Shown piece by piece: positions 1-8,994 of a stretch of 64,000 nucleotides of DNA. The position numbers were made by a program, and so were the translations under genes. The notes beneath the pieces were generated by a model, which was not told where the DNA came from, did not search any database, and worked only from the letters and a program-made list of their open reading frames with translations. Position 1 is the stretch's first letter; every line of letters starts with the position of its first letter. The stretch is from Alkalimonas cellulosilytica (GTDB taxonomy: Bacteria; Pseudomonadota; Gammaproteobacteria; Enterobacterales; Alteromonadaceae). The stretch spans positions 137,853-201,852 of the forward strand of contig NZ_JAUHLI010000009.1 of the NCBI RefSeq assembly GCF_036325985.1, in the 5' to 3' direction.

Positions 1-1592
1 AAGAGCTTACATTGGCACTCAGTCGCCATGCCACCAGCAAAATCAGTAGCTTGGATGATTTGGAACAGATCCTGAGTTTGGGCTTTCGTGGCGAGGCTCT
101 GGCCAGTATCAGTTCGGTAGCCCGGTTAAGTCTGACCTCCCGGCCCGCCAGTCAGGAAACCGCCTGGCAGGCCAATGCCGAAGGGCGGGACATGCAGGTG
201 CAGCTTCGACCGGCGGCTCACCCTGTCGGCAGCACGGTGGAGGTGTTGGATTTATTTTTCAACACGCCGGCCCGTCGCAAATTCCTGCGCACCGAGAAAA
301 CCGAATTCTTTCACATTGATGAGCTAATTAAACGACTGGCGCTCAGTCGTTTTGATGTCGGCTGGACACTCAGTCACAATGGACAGCCCGTGCGGCGTTT
401 AAAAGCTGCCAGTACCCCAGCCCAGCAGTTGCAACGGGTAGCCAGCCTTTGTGGCCGACGTTTTGCTGACAGTGCCTGCTGGATTGAAAATCAGCATCAG
501 CAATTAAAGCTCTGGGGCTGGTTGTTACCCCCTGCTGCTATCGAACGGCAACAAGGCTGTCAGTACAGTTACGTCAATGGCCGGATGATGCGCGATAAAT
601 TGCTGAACCATGCCATCCGCCAGGCCTATGGTGAGCATTTGAGTGCCGAGCAGCAGCCGGTATTTGTGCTCTATCTGGAGCTGCCAGCAACAGAAGTGGA
701 TGTCAATGTGCACCCGGCTAAGCATGAGGTGCGCTTTCATCAGGCGCGCTTAGTGCATGACTTCGTGGCCAGTGCGCTAGGCAATGCGCTCTCGCAGCTG
801 CAACCAGAGGCATTGCGTGCCTCACAGAATGCCAACTTTGCTGCCTCAGCAGAGCCGACACTGGCGGTTGCAAGCCATTCGATGCCCAAGGTTGATCAGG
901 CCAGGCCAGCAGGTAGCGGCCGCAGTGCTTTCAGCTACAAACCACCAGCGAAACCGGCAGTGGCCGAGGTCGCGCGCCAGTTGCAGTACTTGCATGGATT
1001 GCAGCAAGGCAGTCAGCAACACAGCGTCAGCGAGTTGCAGGATACCAGCAAGGGGTCCTACGTGCTGGGGCCGCAGTCAGAAAGCACCAACACAGCAGTA
1101 CCTGCTGCAGCGAAACCCTGGACTGTGCAAAACCGTTTCTTGCTGTTGCAAAGTGATGACAATATCCAGCTACGCAGCGTGGCCAAAGCGATGGTGCTGT
1201 TGTGTCAAGCAAAGGCAGACGGGCATGCCGCCAGTAAAGTTTTGCTGGTACCGATGCGGCTTAACGTCAGTAAGTACGAGGTGACTTTCCTGCAGCAACT
1301 GGCCGATAAGCTGGTCGGGCTTGGTTTTGATGTGCTGTTGCGCGATCAGGTGCTGATTGTGCGGGCTATTCCATTGTGGTTGCAGCGAAGCCCACTGCAA
1401 CAGTGCCTGTTGCCATTTTTTCAGCAGCTGCAACAGACGGATTTGGCCAGTGCCTTCGATATACTGCTAAAGGCGCATTGGCTTCAGGCCGATACCCTTT
1501 TACACTACTATCCGGAACTGCTTGAGGCTGGTTTGGAGGCCGCGACTGTGGCCATAGATATCAACCCGGCTATTTCGGCACTGGAGCTCTAA
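1..1592 (+). CDS. mutL: DNA mismatch repair protein MutL, 5' end cut off by window
   Basis: MutL is the GHKL ATPase that couples MutS mismatch recognition to MutH and UvrD. The reading frame is open from base 3 and begins inside the ATPase domain; compared with the E. coli protein about 65 N-terminal residues lie outside the window. Visible family motifs are RHATSKI, GFRGEAL, NTPARRKFL, VNGRMMRD and VNVHPAKHEVRF. After a low-complexity linker rich in Ala and Gln comes the C-terminal dimerisation domain. It lacks the DQHA-type endonuclease motif, as expected in species that use MutH. It ends one base before miaA, as in the common mutL-miaA-hfq operon. The TTG at 12 is not the true start. Confidence 0.97.
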   Translation, partial: ELTLALSRHATSKISSLDDLEQILSLGFRGEALASISSVARLSLTSRPASQETAWQANAEGRDMQVQLRPAAHPVGSTVEVLDLFFNTPARRKFLRTEKTEFFHIDELIKRLALSRFDVGWTLSHNGQPVRRLKAASTPAQQLQRVASLCGRRFADSACWIENQHQQLKLWGWLLPPAAIERQQGCQYSYVNGRMMRDKLLNHAIRQAYGEHLSAEQQPVFVLYLELPATEVDVNVHPAKHEVRFHQARLVHDFVASALGNALSQLQPEALRASQNANFAASAEPTLAVASHSMPKVDQARPAGSGRSAFSYKPPAKPAVAEVARQLQYLHGLQQGSQQHSVSELQDTSKGSYVLGPQSESTNTAVPAAAKPWTVQNRFLLLQSDDNIQLRSVAKAMVLLCQAKADGHAASKVLLVPMRLNVSKYEVTFLQQLADKLVGLGFDVLLRDQVLIVRAIPLWLQRSPLQQCLLPFFQQLQQTDLASAFDILLKAHWLQADTLLHYYPELLEAGLEAATVAIDINPAISALEL

Positions 1593-1593
1593 G

Positions 1594-2520
1594 ATGTCAG
1601 AGCAACCACCAGTTGTGTTTCTGATGGGCCCCACAGCATCCGGTAAAACGGCGCTGGCGCTGGCGCTGGCCGCAGAGTTGCCGGTTGATATTATCAGTGT
1701 CGACAGTGCTTTGATTTACCGGGGTATGGATATTGGCACCGCCAAACCTACGGCAGAGGAGCTGGCTGCGGCACCGCATTATCTGATTGATATCAAAGAT
1801 CCGGCCGAAGCGTATTCGGCGGCAGATTTTCGCAGTGACGCTCTGGCCTGTATTGAGCAAAGCCGGCAGCGTGGTCGTTTGCCATTGCTGGTGGGTGGTA
1901 CCATGTTGTATTACAAAGCGCTGTTGCAAGGCATTTCGCCCTTACCGGCGGCGGATGCGCAGGTAAGGGCTGTGCTTGAACAAGAAGCGCTTGAAAAAGG
2001 CTGGGAAACATTGCACCAGGAACTTTCGGTGATTGACCCGGTCTCAGCTGCTCGGATACATCCAAATGATCCACAGCGGATCAACCGCGCTTTGGAGGTA
2101 TATCGCATCAGTGGTCAGACCATGACAGAGCTGACCGCGCAGCAAGGCAGCGCCTTGCCGTTTCCGGTACGGCAATTTGCGATAGCGCCGACCGATCGGG
2201 CCGAGCTGCACCGGCGTATAGAGATACGTTTCATGCAGATGCTGGCGGCTGGGTTTGAACAGGAAGTGCAGCAGCTGAAACAGCGGGGGGATTTGCACCT
2301 GCAATTGCCCTCGATGCGCTGTGTTGGTTACCGCCAGATGTGGCATTATCTGGATGGGACCATTGATTACCAGCAGATGCAGCAACAAGGGATCGCGGCT
2401 ACCCGGCAGCTGGCCAAGCGGCAATTGACCTGGTTGCGGGGCTGGCAGAATGTAAACTGGTTGAAAACTGAAGCAAAACTGACGGAAAACTTGCAAGCGG
2501 TGTTAACTTCGCTAAGCTAA
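1594..2520 (+). CDS. miaA: tRNA dimethylallyltransferase MiaA
   Basis: MiaA transfers the dimethylallyl group from DMAPP to N6 of adenosine 37 in tRNAs that read UNN codons. The 308-residue protein has the P-loop GPTASGKT at residues 12-19, followed by the conserved DSALIYRGMDIGTAKP and the HYLIDI segment. Its length is normal for the family. The ATG lies one base after the mutL stop, so the two genes are probably co-transcribed and translationally coupled. Confidence 0.97.
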   Translation: MSEQPPVVFLMGPTASGKTALALALAAELPVDIISVDSALIYRGMDIGTAKPTAEELAAAPHYLIDIKDPAEAYSAADFRSDALACIEQSRQRGRLPLLVGGTMLYYKALLQGISPLPAADAQVRAVLEQEALEKGWETLHQELSVIDPVSAARIHPNDPQRINRALEVYRISGQTMTELTAQQGSALPFPVRQFAIAPTDRAELHRRIEIRFMQMLAAGFEQEVQQLKQRGDLHLQLPSMRCVGYRQMWHYLDGTIDYQQMQQQGIAATRQLAKRQLTWLRGWQNVNWLKTEAKLTENLQAVLTSLS

Positions 2521-2553
2521 ACTCGGGACGCAAAAAAATAGTCAGTTGTTTAA

Positions 2554-2581
2554 CTTGAAATATCTGAATCAATCCATAGAT
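2554..2581 (+). promoter_or_regulatory. candidate sigma-32 promoter of hfq
   Basis: CTTGAAA at 2554-2560, a 13-base spacer and CCATAGAT at 2574-2581 resemble the RpoH consensus (CTTGAAA, then CCCCATnT). The site lies in the 94-base miaA-hfq gap, 33 bases before the hfq start. In E. coli the miaA-hfq region also carries heat-shock promoters. The assignment rests on sequence match only. Confidence 0.45.
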
Positions 2582-2614
2582 CAAGCGGACTTATAACAAT
2601 AAGGAATGCGGCAC

Positions 2615-2875
2615 ATGGCAAAAGGCCAATCATTACAGGATCCTTTCCTGAACACTTTACGGCGGGAGCGTATCCCGGTTTCTATTTATCTGGTCAATGG
2701 TATTAAATTGCAGGGACAGGTTGAGTCGTTTGATCAATTCGTCATTCTGTTAAAAAATACAGTCAGCCAAATGGTGTACAAACATGCCATTTCAACGGTG
2801 GTGCCTTCGCGGGCAGTGAACACCATGATGGCTCATGCCAACAGCGGGAACGACTCTGACGAAGCAGACGATTAA
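2615..2875 (+). CDS. hfq: RNA chaperone Hfq
   Basis: Hfq is the hexameric Sm-like protein that pairs small RNAs with mRNAs. The 86-residue protein starts MAKGQSLQDPF and has the Sm1 region (YLVNGIKLQGQVESFDQF) and the Sm2 region with the YKHAISTVVPSR signature. The C-terminal tail is short and ends in acidic residues (NDSDEADD). I chose the ATG at 2615 over the in-frame ATG at 2606 because AAGGAA at 2601-2606 is well spaced for 2615 and family proteins begin MAKGQ. hflX follows 43 bases after the stop. Confidence 0.97.
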   Translation: MAKGQSLQDPFLNTLRRERIPVSIYLVNGIKLQGQVESFDQFVILLKNTVSQMVYKHAISTVVPSRAVNTMMAHANSGNDSDEADD

Positions 2876-2918
2876 TCCTTCCGCCGCCACCGGGCCAAAC
2901 AGTTCCGGGCCATCAGGC

Positions 2919-4199
2919 ATGGATCTGGAGCGGGCTGTATTGGTTCAGGTCGAGTTTTCTGCGCAAAAACAGCAGGAAACTTTGCAAGAACTGGTGTTGC
3001 TGGCTGGCTCGGCTGGGGTTGAGGTGGTGGATACCGTGCGTTGCCGTAGGCAACGACCGGATAGCCGCTATTACGTTGGCTCAGGTATTGCGCAATCTCT
3101 GGCAGAGCAGGTGACTGCATCCGAGCTGACCGTCCTTATTTTTAATCACGAGCTGAGCCCGGCGCAGACCCGTAACCTGGAGCGTTGTTGCCAGTGCAGG
3201 GTGATTGATCGCACCACGTTAATTCTGGACATTTTTTCACAGCGGGCCCGCAGCTACGAAGGAAAGTTGCAGGTAGAGCTGGCGCAACTGCGGCATTTAT
3301 CGTCACGCTTAGTGCGTGGCTGGGATAATGCCGAGCGGCAAAAAGGCGGCATTGGTTTACGTGGGCCAGGTGAAACCAAACTGGAAACGGACCGCCGTTT
3401 GCTGCGTCAGCGTGTGACCGCATTGCGGCAAAAGCTGGATAAAATGACCCGGCAGCGTGAACAAGGCCGCCAGGCCAGGCAGCGTGCTGCTGTACCGGTG
3501 CTGGCACTGGTCGGGTACACCAATGCCGGCAAGTCTTCGTTATTTAACCGCCTGACCCAGGCCAATGTGCATGCAGCGGATCAGCTGTTTGCCACCCTGG
3601 ATCCTACGTTACGTCGACTGGAGCTGCCGCACTTCGGCGATGTGGTGCTGGCCGATACGGTTGGTTTTATCCGTGAGTTGCCGCACGATTTGGTTGCTGC
3701 CTTCAAATCTACCTTGCAGGAAACCCAGGATGCCGACCTGGTGTTGCTGGTAGTCGATTATGCCGACAGCGATCATGCCGCCAAGCTGGCACAGGTGCAA
3801 AAAGTACTGGCCGAAATTGAGGCTTCCGAAGTGCCGCAATTGTTGGTATGGAACAAAATTGATCAGTGTACGCTGGCGCCTCGTATTGATTGTGATGAAG
3901 ATGGCTTACCTCAGGCAGTGTATTTATCGGCACATACCGGAGCGGGTGTCCCTTTGTTGCTGGATGCCATCCGGCAGAGGCTGGCGCAGCATTATTTGCG
4001 CCTGACGTTGTCCTTACCGGCTGATGCAGGGATCTGGCGGGCACGTCTGCACCAGTTGCGTGCCGTAGAGCAAGAGCATTTTACCGAGCAGGGGACCACG
4101 GAGCTGCGCATCAGCGTATCGGCAACAGACTGGGGCCGGCTGCTGCAGCAAAGTAAAGGCAGGCTGGAAAACTATATCGTCAGAGAAGCGGTTTTTTGA
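2919..4199 (+). CDS. hflX: ribosome-associated GTPase HflX
   Basis: HflX is an Obg-like GTPase that splits stalled or heat-damaged 70S ribosomes. The order seen is an N-terminal HflX domain with LSPAQTRNLERCCQCRVIDRT, a coiled region with the glycine-rich GGIGLRGPGETKLETDRR, then the G domain: GYTNAGKSSLFNRL (G1), DTVGFIRELP (G3) and NKID (G4). The frame stays open back to 2835 inside hfq. I place the start at the ATG at 2919, where MDLERAVLVQVEFS aligns with the E. coli N-terminus, although no strong ribosome-binding site is visible there. The first bases are therefore uncertain. Confidence 0.93.
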   Translation: MDLERAVLVQVEFSAQKQQETLQELVLLAGSAGVEVVDTVRCRRQRPDSRYYVGSGIAQSLAEQVTASELTVLIFNHELSPAQTRNLERCCQCRVIDRTTLILDIFSQRARSYEGKLQVELAQLRHLSSRLVRGWDNAERQKGGIGLRGPGETKLETDRRLLRQRVTALRQKLDKMTRQREQGRQARQRAAVPVLALVGYTNAGKSSLFNRLTQANVHAADQLFATLDPTLRRLELPHFGDVVLADTVGFIRELPHDLVAAFKSTLQETQDADLVLLVVDYADSDHAAKLAQVQKVLAEIEASEVPQLLVWNKIDQCTLAPRIDCDEDGLPQAVYLSAHTGAGVPLLLDAIRQRLAQHYLRLTLSLPADAGIWRARLHQLRAVEQEHFTEQGTTELRISVSATDWGRLLQQSKGRLENYIVREAVF

Positions 4200-4236
4200 T
4201 ACATTAACCCAAATCGTACTATCAGTGGAGTAGACC

Positions 4237-5397
4237 ATGGCTTGGAATGAGCCGGGCAAAAATGGCAAAGATAACGATCCTTGGAAACAAGGTGGTCGTG
4301 ATCAGGGCCCGCCCGATTTAGATGAAGTGTTTCGTAATTTTGGTAAGAAGTTTGGTGGCATCTTTGGCGGTTCTGGCGGGGGCAACCAAGGCTCCTCCGG
4401 CGGTGGCTCAGTGTCTACCCTGTTGCTGTTGGTAGCTATTGTGGCAGCCCTGGTCTGGGCTTTCAGTGGCTTTTACATAATTCAGTCATCGGAGCGTGGT
4501 GTTATTCTACGTTTTGGCCAGTTCCATACCGAAGTGGGTGATGGCATTCACTGGAAACCGACCTTTATCGATCAGGTGCGCCCGGTCGATATTACTAACG
4601 TTCGTTCCTTTCGTACCGATGGCTTTATGCTGACTCAGGATCAAAACCTGGTGCGGGTGACCTTTGAAGTGCAGTACCGGGTGTATGATGCCCGTGCTTA
4701 TCTGTTCTCGGTGGTCAATGCCGATAACAGCCTGCAGGAAGCAACCGATGCAGCGCTGCGTTTTGTGATTGGTCACTCGCTGATGGACGATGTGCTGACC
4801 CGTGGCCGGGAAGTAGTGCGGCAGAACACCCGTCAGGAACTGGAAACCATCATCACACCCTATCGGATGGGCCTGGAATTGGTTGATGTCAACTTCCGCG
4901 ACGCGCGCCCACCGGAAGAAGTGCGTGATGCCTTCGATGACGCCATTGCGGCGCAGGAAGATCAGGAGCGTTTCGTGCGTGAGGCGGAAGCCTATGCCCG
5001 TGAAATCGAACCGCGTGCCCGTGGTCAGGTCAACCGGATTATGCAAGAAGCGGAAGCTTATCGTCAGCAGGTGATTTTACGCGCACAGGGTGAAGTAGCC
5101 CGTTTCGAGCAGTTGCTGCCGCAGTACCTGGCTGCACCGCAAGTCACCCGTGAACGTTTGTATCTGGAAACCATGGAAGAAGTGTACAGCAATACTTCTA
5201 AAGTCTTGATTGATGTCAGCAGTGGCAACAACATCATGTATCTGCCATTGGATCAGATGCTCAAAGGTGGTGCGGCTAGCTCCAGTTCATCCAGTGCCTT
5301 GCCGGTAACGCCGCCGCGTTCCTTGCAGGAATCGCAAAATACCGCTCCGCGGCAGGATGGCATTCGCGGCACCACAACTCGTGATGGGAGACGTTAA
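4237..5397 (+). CDS. hflK: FtsH protease modulator HflK
   Basis: HflK and HflC form the membrane ring (SPFH/stomatin-prohibitin family) that encloses the FtsH protease and controls membrane-protein degradation. This 386-residue protein has a Gly/Asp-rich cytoplasmic N-terminus, one membrane segment at about residues 65-87, then the SPFH domain (RGVILRFGQF onward), a charged coiled-coil region around residues 225-280 and a Ser-rich disordered tail. GGAG at 4226 precedes the ATG. hflC starts 4 bases after its stop. Confidence 0.96.
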   Translation: MAWNEPGKNGKDNDPWKQGGRDQGPPDLDEVFRNFGKKFGGIFGGSGGGNQGSSGGGSVSTLLLLVAIVAALVWAFSGFYIIQSSERGVILRFGQFHTEVGDGIHWKPTFIDQVRPVDITNVRSFRTDGFMLTQDQNLVRVTFEVQYRVYDARAYLFSVVNADNSLQEATDAALRFVIGHSLMDDVLTRGREVVRQNTRQELETIITPYRMGLELVDVNFRDARPPEEVRDAFDDAIAAQEDQERFVREAEAYAREIEPRARGQVNRIMQEAEAYRQQVILRAQGEVARFEQLLPQYLAAPQVTRERLYLETMEEVYSNTSKVLIDVSSGNNIMYLPLDQMLKGGAASSSSSSALPVTPPRSLQESQNTAPRQDGIRGTTTRDGRR

Positions 5398-5400
5398 GGC

Positions 5401-6282
5401 ATGAAAAATTTAATTGTAGCAATCCTGGTGGTTGCCGGCCTGATCCTCTCTTCGGCACTCTTTGTGGTGCCGGAAGGTGAGCGGGCCATTGTCATCCAGT
5501 TCGGTAAGATCCAACGTGATGCGGCCGGTGATGTGCAGGTGTTTGAACCGGGCCTGCATTTTAAAATACCGATGATTGAAACGGTGCGTAAGCTCGATGC
5601 CCGGGTGCAAACCCTGGATGATCCGGCTGATCGCTTCGTGACCGCAGAAAAGAAAGACTTATTGGTCAATAGCTATGTTAAGTGGCGTATTCGTGATTTC
5701 GGTAAGTATTTTTTAAGTACCGGAGGGGGTAACACCCGCCAAGCCGAAGTGCTCCTACGCCAGTACATCAACAACGGTTTGCGGACCGAGTTTGGTACCC
5801 GTACCATTCCGGAGATTGTTTCCGGTGAGCGGACGGAGCTGATGGAAAGTGCCTTGCAGCAAGCTGGTATTGCGGCCGCTGAGCTGGGTATTGAAGTGAT
5901 TGATGTGCGGGTGAAGCAAATTAACCTGCCGGATGAAATCAGTATTTCCATCTTTGCCCGGATGCGGGCCGAGCGTCAGGCGGTAGCGCGTGAGCATCGC
6001 TCGCGTGGTATGGAAGAAGCCGAGAAAATTCGCGCCGATGTGGATGCCCGTATTACGGTAATGCTGGCCGATGCTGAGCGTAACTCCCGAACTGTTCGTG
6101 GTGAGGGTGATGCTCAGGCCGCTAATATCTACGCCGAAACCTACAGTCGTGATGCAGAGTTCTTCTCCTTTATCCGTAGCTTAGAAGCCTATAAGCGCAG
6201 CTTCCGCAATAAGGATGATGTGCTGGTGATTCAACCGGATAGCGACTTCTTCAGGCACATGAAGACGATACAACGTCCATAA
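5401..6282 (+). CDS. hflC: FtsH protease modulator HflC
   Basis: HflC is the partner of HflK in the periplasm-facing FtsH-HflKC complex. The 293-residue protein opens with a signal-anchor helix (residues 3-22), then the SPFH domain from VPEGERAIVIQFGK, and a charged helix with the typical FARMRAERQAVAREHRSRG stretch. It ends in a short FRHMKTIQ tail. It is the last gene of the hfq-hflX-hflK-hflC run, and a strong terminator follows. Confidence 0.96.
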   Translation: MKNLIVAILVVAGLILSSALFVVPEGERAIVIQFGKIQRDAAGDVQVFEPGLHFKIPMIETVRKLDARVQTLDDPADRFVTAEKKDLLVNSYVKWRIRDFGKYFLSTGGGNTRQAEVLLRQYINNGLRTEFGTRTIPEIVSGERTELMESALQQAGIAAAELGIEVIDVRVKQINLPDEISISIFARMRAERQAVAREHRSRGMEEAEKIRADVDARITVMLADAERNSRTVRGEGDAQAANIYAETYSRDAEFFSFIRSLEAYKRSFRNKDDVLVIQPDSDFFRHMKTIQRP

Positions 6283-6296
6283 ACCATGTATCAACC

Positions 6297-6319
6297 AAGA
6301 GGCCCTGCGGGGCCTCTTT
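6297..6319 (+). terminator. rho-independent terminator after hflC
   Basis: A perfect 9-bp stem (AAGAGGCCC at 6297-6305, GGGCCTCTT at 6310-6318) with a TGCG loop. The T run is very short, so efficiency is uncertain. Confidence 0.75.
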
Positions 6320-6348
6320 CGTAGCTGGCGTAAAACAGGTAGCGTAAG

Positions 6349-7524
6349 ATGTATCAACATTTGTATCAGCACTTTTTGCAGGGCCATGCCGGCAAGCAAC
6401 ACTTTGCCAGTCATTCGCACCACTTCTGGCCAGATGTGACCCGGCAGGCCATGTTGGATTACTGGGACTTAAGTGCGCGCAACTCAGATGAAAAATGGCA
6501 GCATATTTTTGGTGTGGTATTGCCCGAAACACAGCGCTTGCTGGCTGCTCAACTGGGTAGCGAACAACCACAGCAGTTGGTGTTTGCACCTAATACCCAT
6601 GAGCTGGTCATGCGCTTGCTCAGTTGTTTTGATTGGCGCAAACCTATCCGGATCCTGACCACCGATAGCGAGTTTTACAGTTTTCAGCGTCAGGTCAGCC
6701 GACTGCAAGAAGAGAGTCTGGTGCAACTGACGGTGATCCCAACCGAACCTTTTGCCGATTTCGAACAGCGCTTTGTGGCGGCTGCGGCCGAGCACGAGTT
6801 TGAGCTGATTTTTTGCAGCCAGGTGTTTTTTAACTCCGGTGTAGCACTGACGGATCTCACCGATTTTGTCAGGCAGCTGGCTAACGTATCGCAAGCGATG
6901 ATAGCGATAGATGGCTACCACGCTTTTATGGCGCTGCCGCTGGATTTATCGGCCATTGAAGATCGCATTTTTTATCTGGCAGGTAGTTACAAGTATGCCC
7001 AGGCCGGCGAAGGCTGCTGTTTTATGCTGTGCCCAAAGGACAATCAATACCGGCCGCTTTATACCGGCTGGTTTGCTGAGTTTGGCGCTTTAAGTTCGGA
7101 GCGCAGCTCGCAGGTACCCTACAGCAGCGACGGCTTTCGCTTTGCCGGTGCGACCATGGATCACAGTGCCTTATTTCGCTTGCATGCGGTGCTGCGTCTA
7201 TTGCAACAGCAGCAGATCGGTGTTGCTACCATTCATCGCTATGTGCAGCAGCTGCAGCAGGCTTTTTTAGTGCAGTTAAGCAGCTTGTCGCAATTGGCAC
7301 TCAGCCAAGAACAGTTATTGCAGCGAGATCTAAAGCAGCATGGTCACTTTTTAACCTTTGCTTTGCCAACGGCTGATGGCGCTGCTGCGTTGGCTGGATT
7401 TTTGAAGCAACATCATATCCTTACCGATTACCGTGGCAACAGGCTACGCTTTGGTTTTGCGCTCTATCAGTGTGCTGAGCAGTTCGATTTACGTTGTCTG
7501 GAGCAATTTACGACGAGCGACTGA
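6349..7524 (+). CDS. PLP-dependent enzyme, class V aminotransferase/kynureninase-like
   Basis: The 391-residue protein has a fold-type I PLP layout. Asp188 in IDGYHAF should contact the pyridine nitrogen, His191 follows, and Lys215 in AGSYKYAQAGEGC is the likely Schiff-base lysine. The GSYKY context and the start HFWPDVTRQAMLDYW recall kynureninase-like members of class V. The substrate is unknown: no other kynurenine, cysteine-desulfurase or isopenicillin-epimerase genes lie nearby. It sits alone between the hflC terminator and purA, a place where E. coli has no such gene. Confidence 0.75.
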   Translation: MYQHLYQHFLQGHAGKQHFASHSHHFWPDVTRQAMLDYWDLSARNSDEKWQHIFGVVLPETQRLLAAQLGSEQPQQLVFAPNTHELVMRLLSCFDWRKPIRILTTDSEFYSFQRQVSRLQEESLVQLTVIPTEPFADFEQRFVAAAAEHEFELIFCSQVFFNSGVALTDLTDFVRQLANVSQAMIAIDGYHAFMALPLDLSAIEDRIFYLAGSYKYAQAGEGCCFMLCPKDNQYRPLYTGWFAEFGALSSERSSQVPYSSDGFRFAGATMDHSALFRLHAVLRLLQQQQIGVATIHRYVQQLQQAFLVQLSSLSQLALSQEQLLQRDLKQHGHFLTFALPTADGAAALAGFLKQHHILTDYRGNRLRFGFALYQCAEQFDLRCLEQFTTSD

Positions 7525-7563
7525 CTTTTTTTCAGCCATCCAGATGCAGTTTGCTCAGAGTTT

Positions 7564-7572
7564 TGGTAGAAT
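7564..7572 (+). promoter_or_regulatory. candidate extended -10 promoter of purA
   Basis: TGGTAGAAT matches an extended -10 (TGnTATAAT) and lies 33 bases before the purA ATG, just past the upstream stop. No good -35 is visible. The leader that follows is rich in T. Confidence 0.4.
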
Positions 7573-7605
7573 CCACGCCTATTTTTTTTCCATGTTGTAG
7601 GAACC

Positions 7606-8907
7606 ATGGCCAAAAACGTCGTTGTGTTGGGCACCCAATGGGGTGACGAAGGTAAAGGTAAAATCGTTGACTTGTTGACTGATAAAGCCAGCTATGTGGT
7701 GCGTTATCAGGGCGGTCATAATGCAGGTCATACCCTGGTGATCGGTGGTGAGAAAACGGTTCTGCACCTGATCCCATCCGGCATTCTGCGTGACAACGTC
7801 ACTTGTGTGATCGGCAATGGTGTGGTTGTTTCGCCAGAAGCCTTGCTCAAAGAGATGGCGATGTTGGAGCAACGTGGCATCCCGGTAAAAGAGCGCCTGG
7901 TGCTGAGCGAAGCCTGTCCGTTGATCCTGCCTATCCATGTCGCCCTGGATATCGCCCGCGAAAAAGCACGTGGTGCTAAAGCCATTGGCACCACCGGCCG
8001 CGGTATTGGCCCAGCCTATGAAGACAAAGTTGCCCGCCGTGGTCTGCGGGTCGGTGACTTGTTCAATCCGGAGCTGTTTGCTGAGAAGCTAAAAACCGTG
8101 ATGGAACTGCATAACTTCACGCTGACTCAGTTCTACCAGGCCGATGCAGTCGATTATCAGCAAACGCTGGATGATGCGCTGGCCATTGCCGATACGCTAA
8201 AAGCCATGGTAGCCGATGTCACTGATTTGCTGGATAAAGCCCGTCGTGATGGCAAGGCCATTATGTTTGAAGGTGCTCAAGGCACTCTGCTGGATATTGA
8301 CCATGGGACTTACCCCTATGTCACCTCATCCAATACTACCGCTGGTGGTGTAGCAACGGGTTGTGGTTTTGGCCCTCGCTACCTGGACTATGTACTGGGT
8401 ATTGTCAAAGCTTACACCACCCGGGTTGGCGCTGGCCCATTCCCTACCGAGCTGAGCTGTGCCGCTGGCGAGCACCTGGGTGTCAAAGGCCATGAGTTTG
8501 GTGCCACCACTGGCCGTAAACGCCGTACCGGTTGGTTCGATGCAGTTGCTGTACGCCGCGCTGTGCAGCTGAACAGCATCTCTGGTTTTTGCCTGACCAA
8601 GCTGGATGTGCTCGATGGTCTGGAAACGGTCAGCATCTGCACCGGCTACCAGATGCCATCGGGCGAAGTACTGGATGTGCCGCCACTGGCAGCTGAGGGC
8701 TATGAGCAGGTAACGCCCGTGTATGAAACCATGCCAGGCTGGCAGGACAGTACCTTTGGCTGTCAGTCGGTTGGTGATTTGCCACAAGCTGCGCGTAACT
8801 ACATTGCCCGTTTAGAGCAACTGACCGGGGTACCGATTGATATTATTTCAACCGGCCCAGACAGAAATGAAACGATTACTTTACGGCATCCTTTTATTGA
8901 AGCCTGA
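7606..8907 (+). CDS. purA: adenylosuccinate synthetase PurA
   Basis: PurA joins IMP and aspartate with GTP to give adenylosuccinate, the first committed step from IMP to AMP. The 433-residue protein has the N-terminal GTQWGDEGKGK loop with the catalytic Asp14, and GGHNAGHT with His42. Later conserved segments are EGAQGTLLDIDHGTYPYVTSSN, TGRKRRTGWFD and the guanine-site STGPDR. Length is normal. Its own terminator follows, so it is probably monocistronic. Confidence 0.98.
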   Translation: MAKNVVVLGTQWGDEGKGKIVDLLTDKASYVVRYQGGHNAGHTLVIGGEKTVLHLIPSGILRDNVTCVIGNGVVVSPEALLKEMAMLEQRGIPVKERLVLSEACPLILPIHVALDIAREKARGAKAIGTTGRGIGPAYEDKVARRGLRVGDLFNPELFAEKLKTVMELHNFTLTQFYQADAVDYQQTLDDALAIADTLKAMVADVTDLLDKARRDGKAIMFEGAQGTLLDIDHGTYPYVTSSNTTAGGVATGCGFGPRYLDYVLGIVKAYTTRVGAGPFPTELSCAAGEHLGVKGHEFGATTGRKRRTGWFDAVAVRRAVQLNSISGFCLTKLDVLDGLETVSICTGYQMPSGEVLDVPPLAAEGYEQVTPVYETMPGWQDSTFGCQSVGDLPQAARNYIARLEQLTGVPIDIISTGPDRNETITLRHPFIEA

Positions 8908-8933
8908 GCTTTGCTGGCTGCCGACTAAAAATG

Positions 8934-8958
8934 AGCTGCTTTCGGGCAGCTTTTTTTA
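8934..8958 (+). terminator. rho-independent terminator after purA
   Basis: AGCTGC at 8934-8939 pairs with GCAGCT at 8946-8951, and a T run continues to 8957. The position just after the purA stop supports the call. Confidence 0.8.
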
Positions 8959-8994
8959 TATCATCATAGTCTGGGTAAAGATGAGGTTATTAAA

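Noticed and set aside
2835..2918. Longer hflX beginning inside hfq
   Set aside because: The extra residues are low-complexity and do not match HflX proteins; MDLERAVLVQVEF fits the family start better.
4507..5046. 179-codon open frame opposite hflK
   Set aside because: It is a shadow of the hflK coding strand with no recognisable domain and no room for its own signals.
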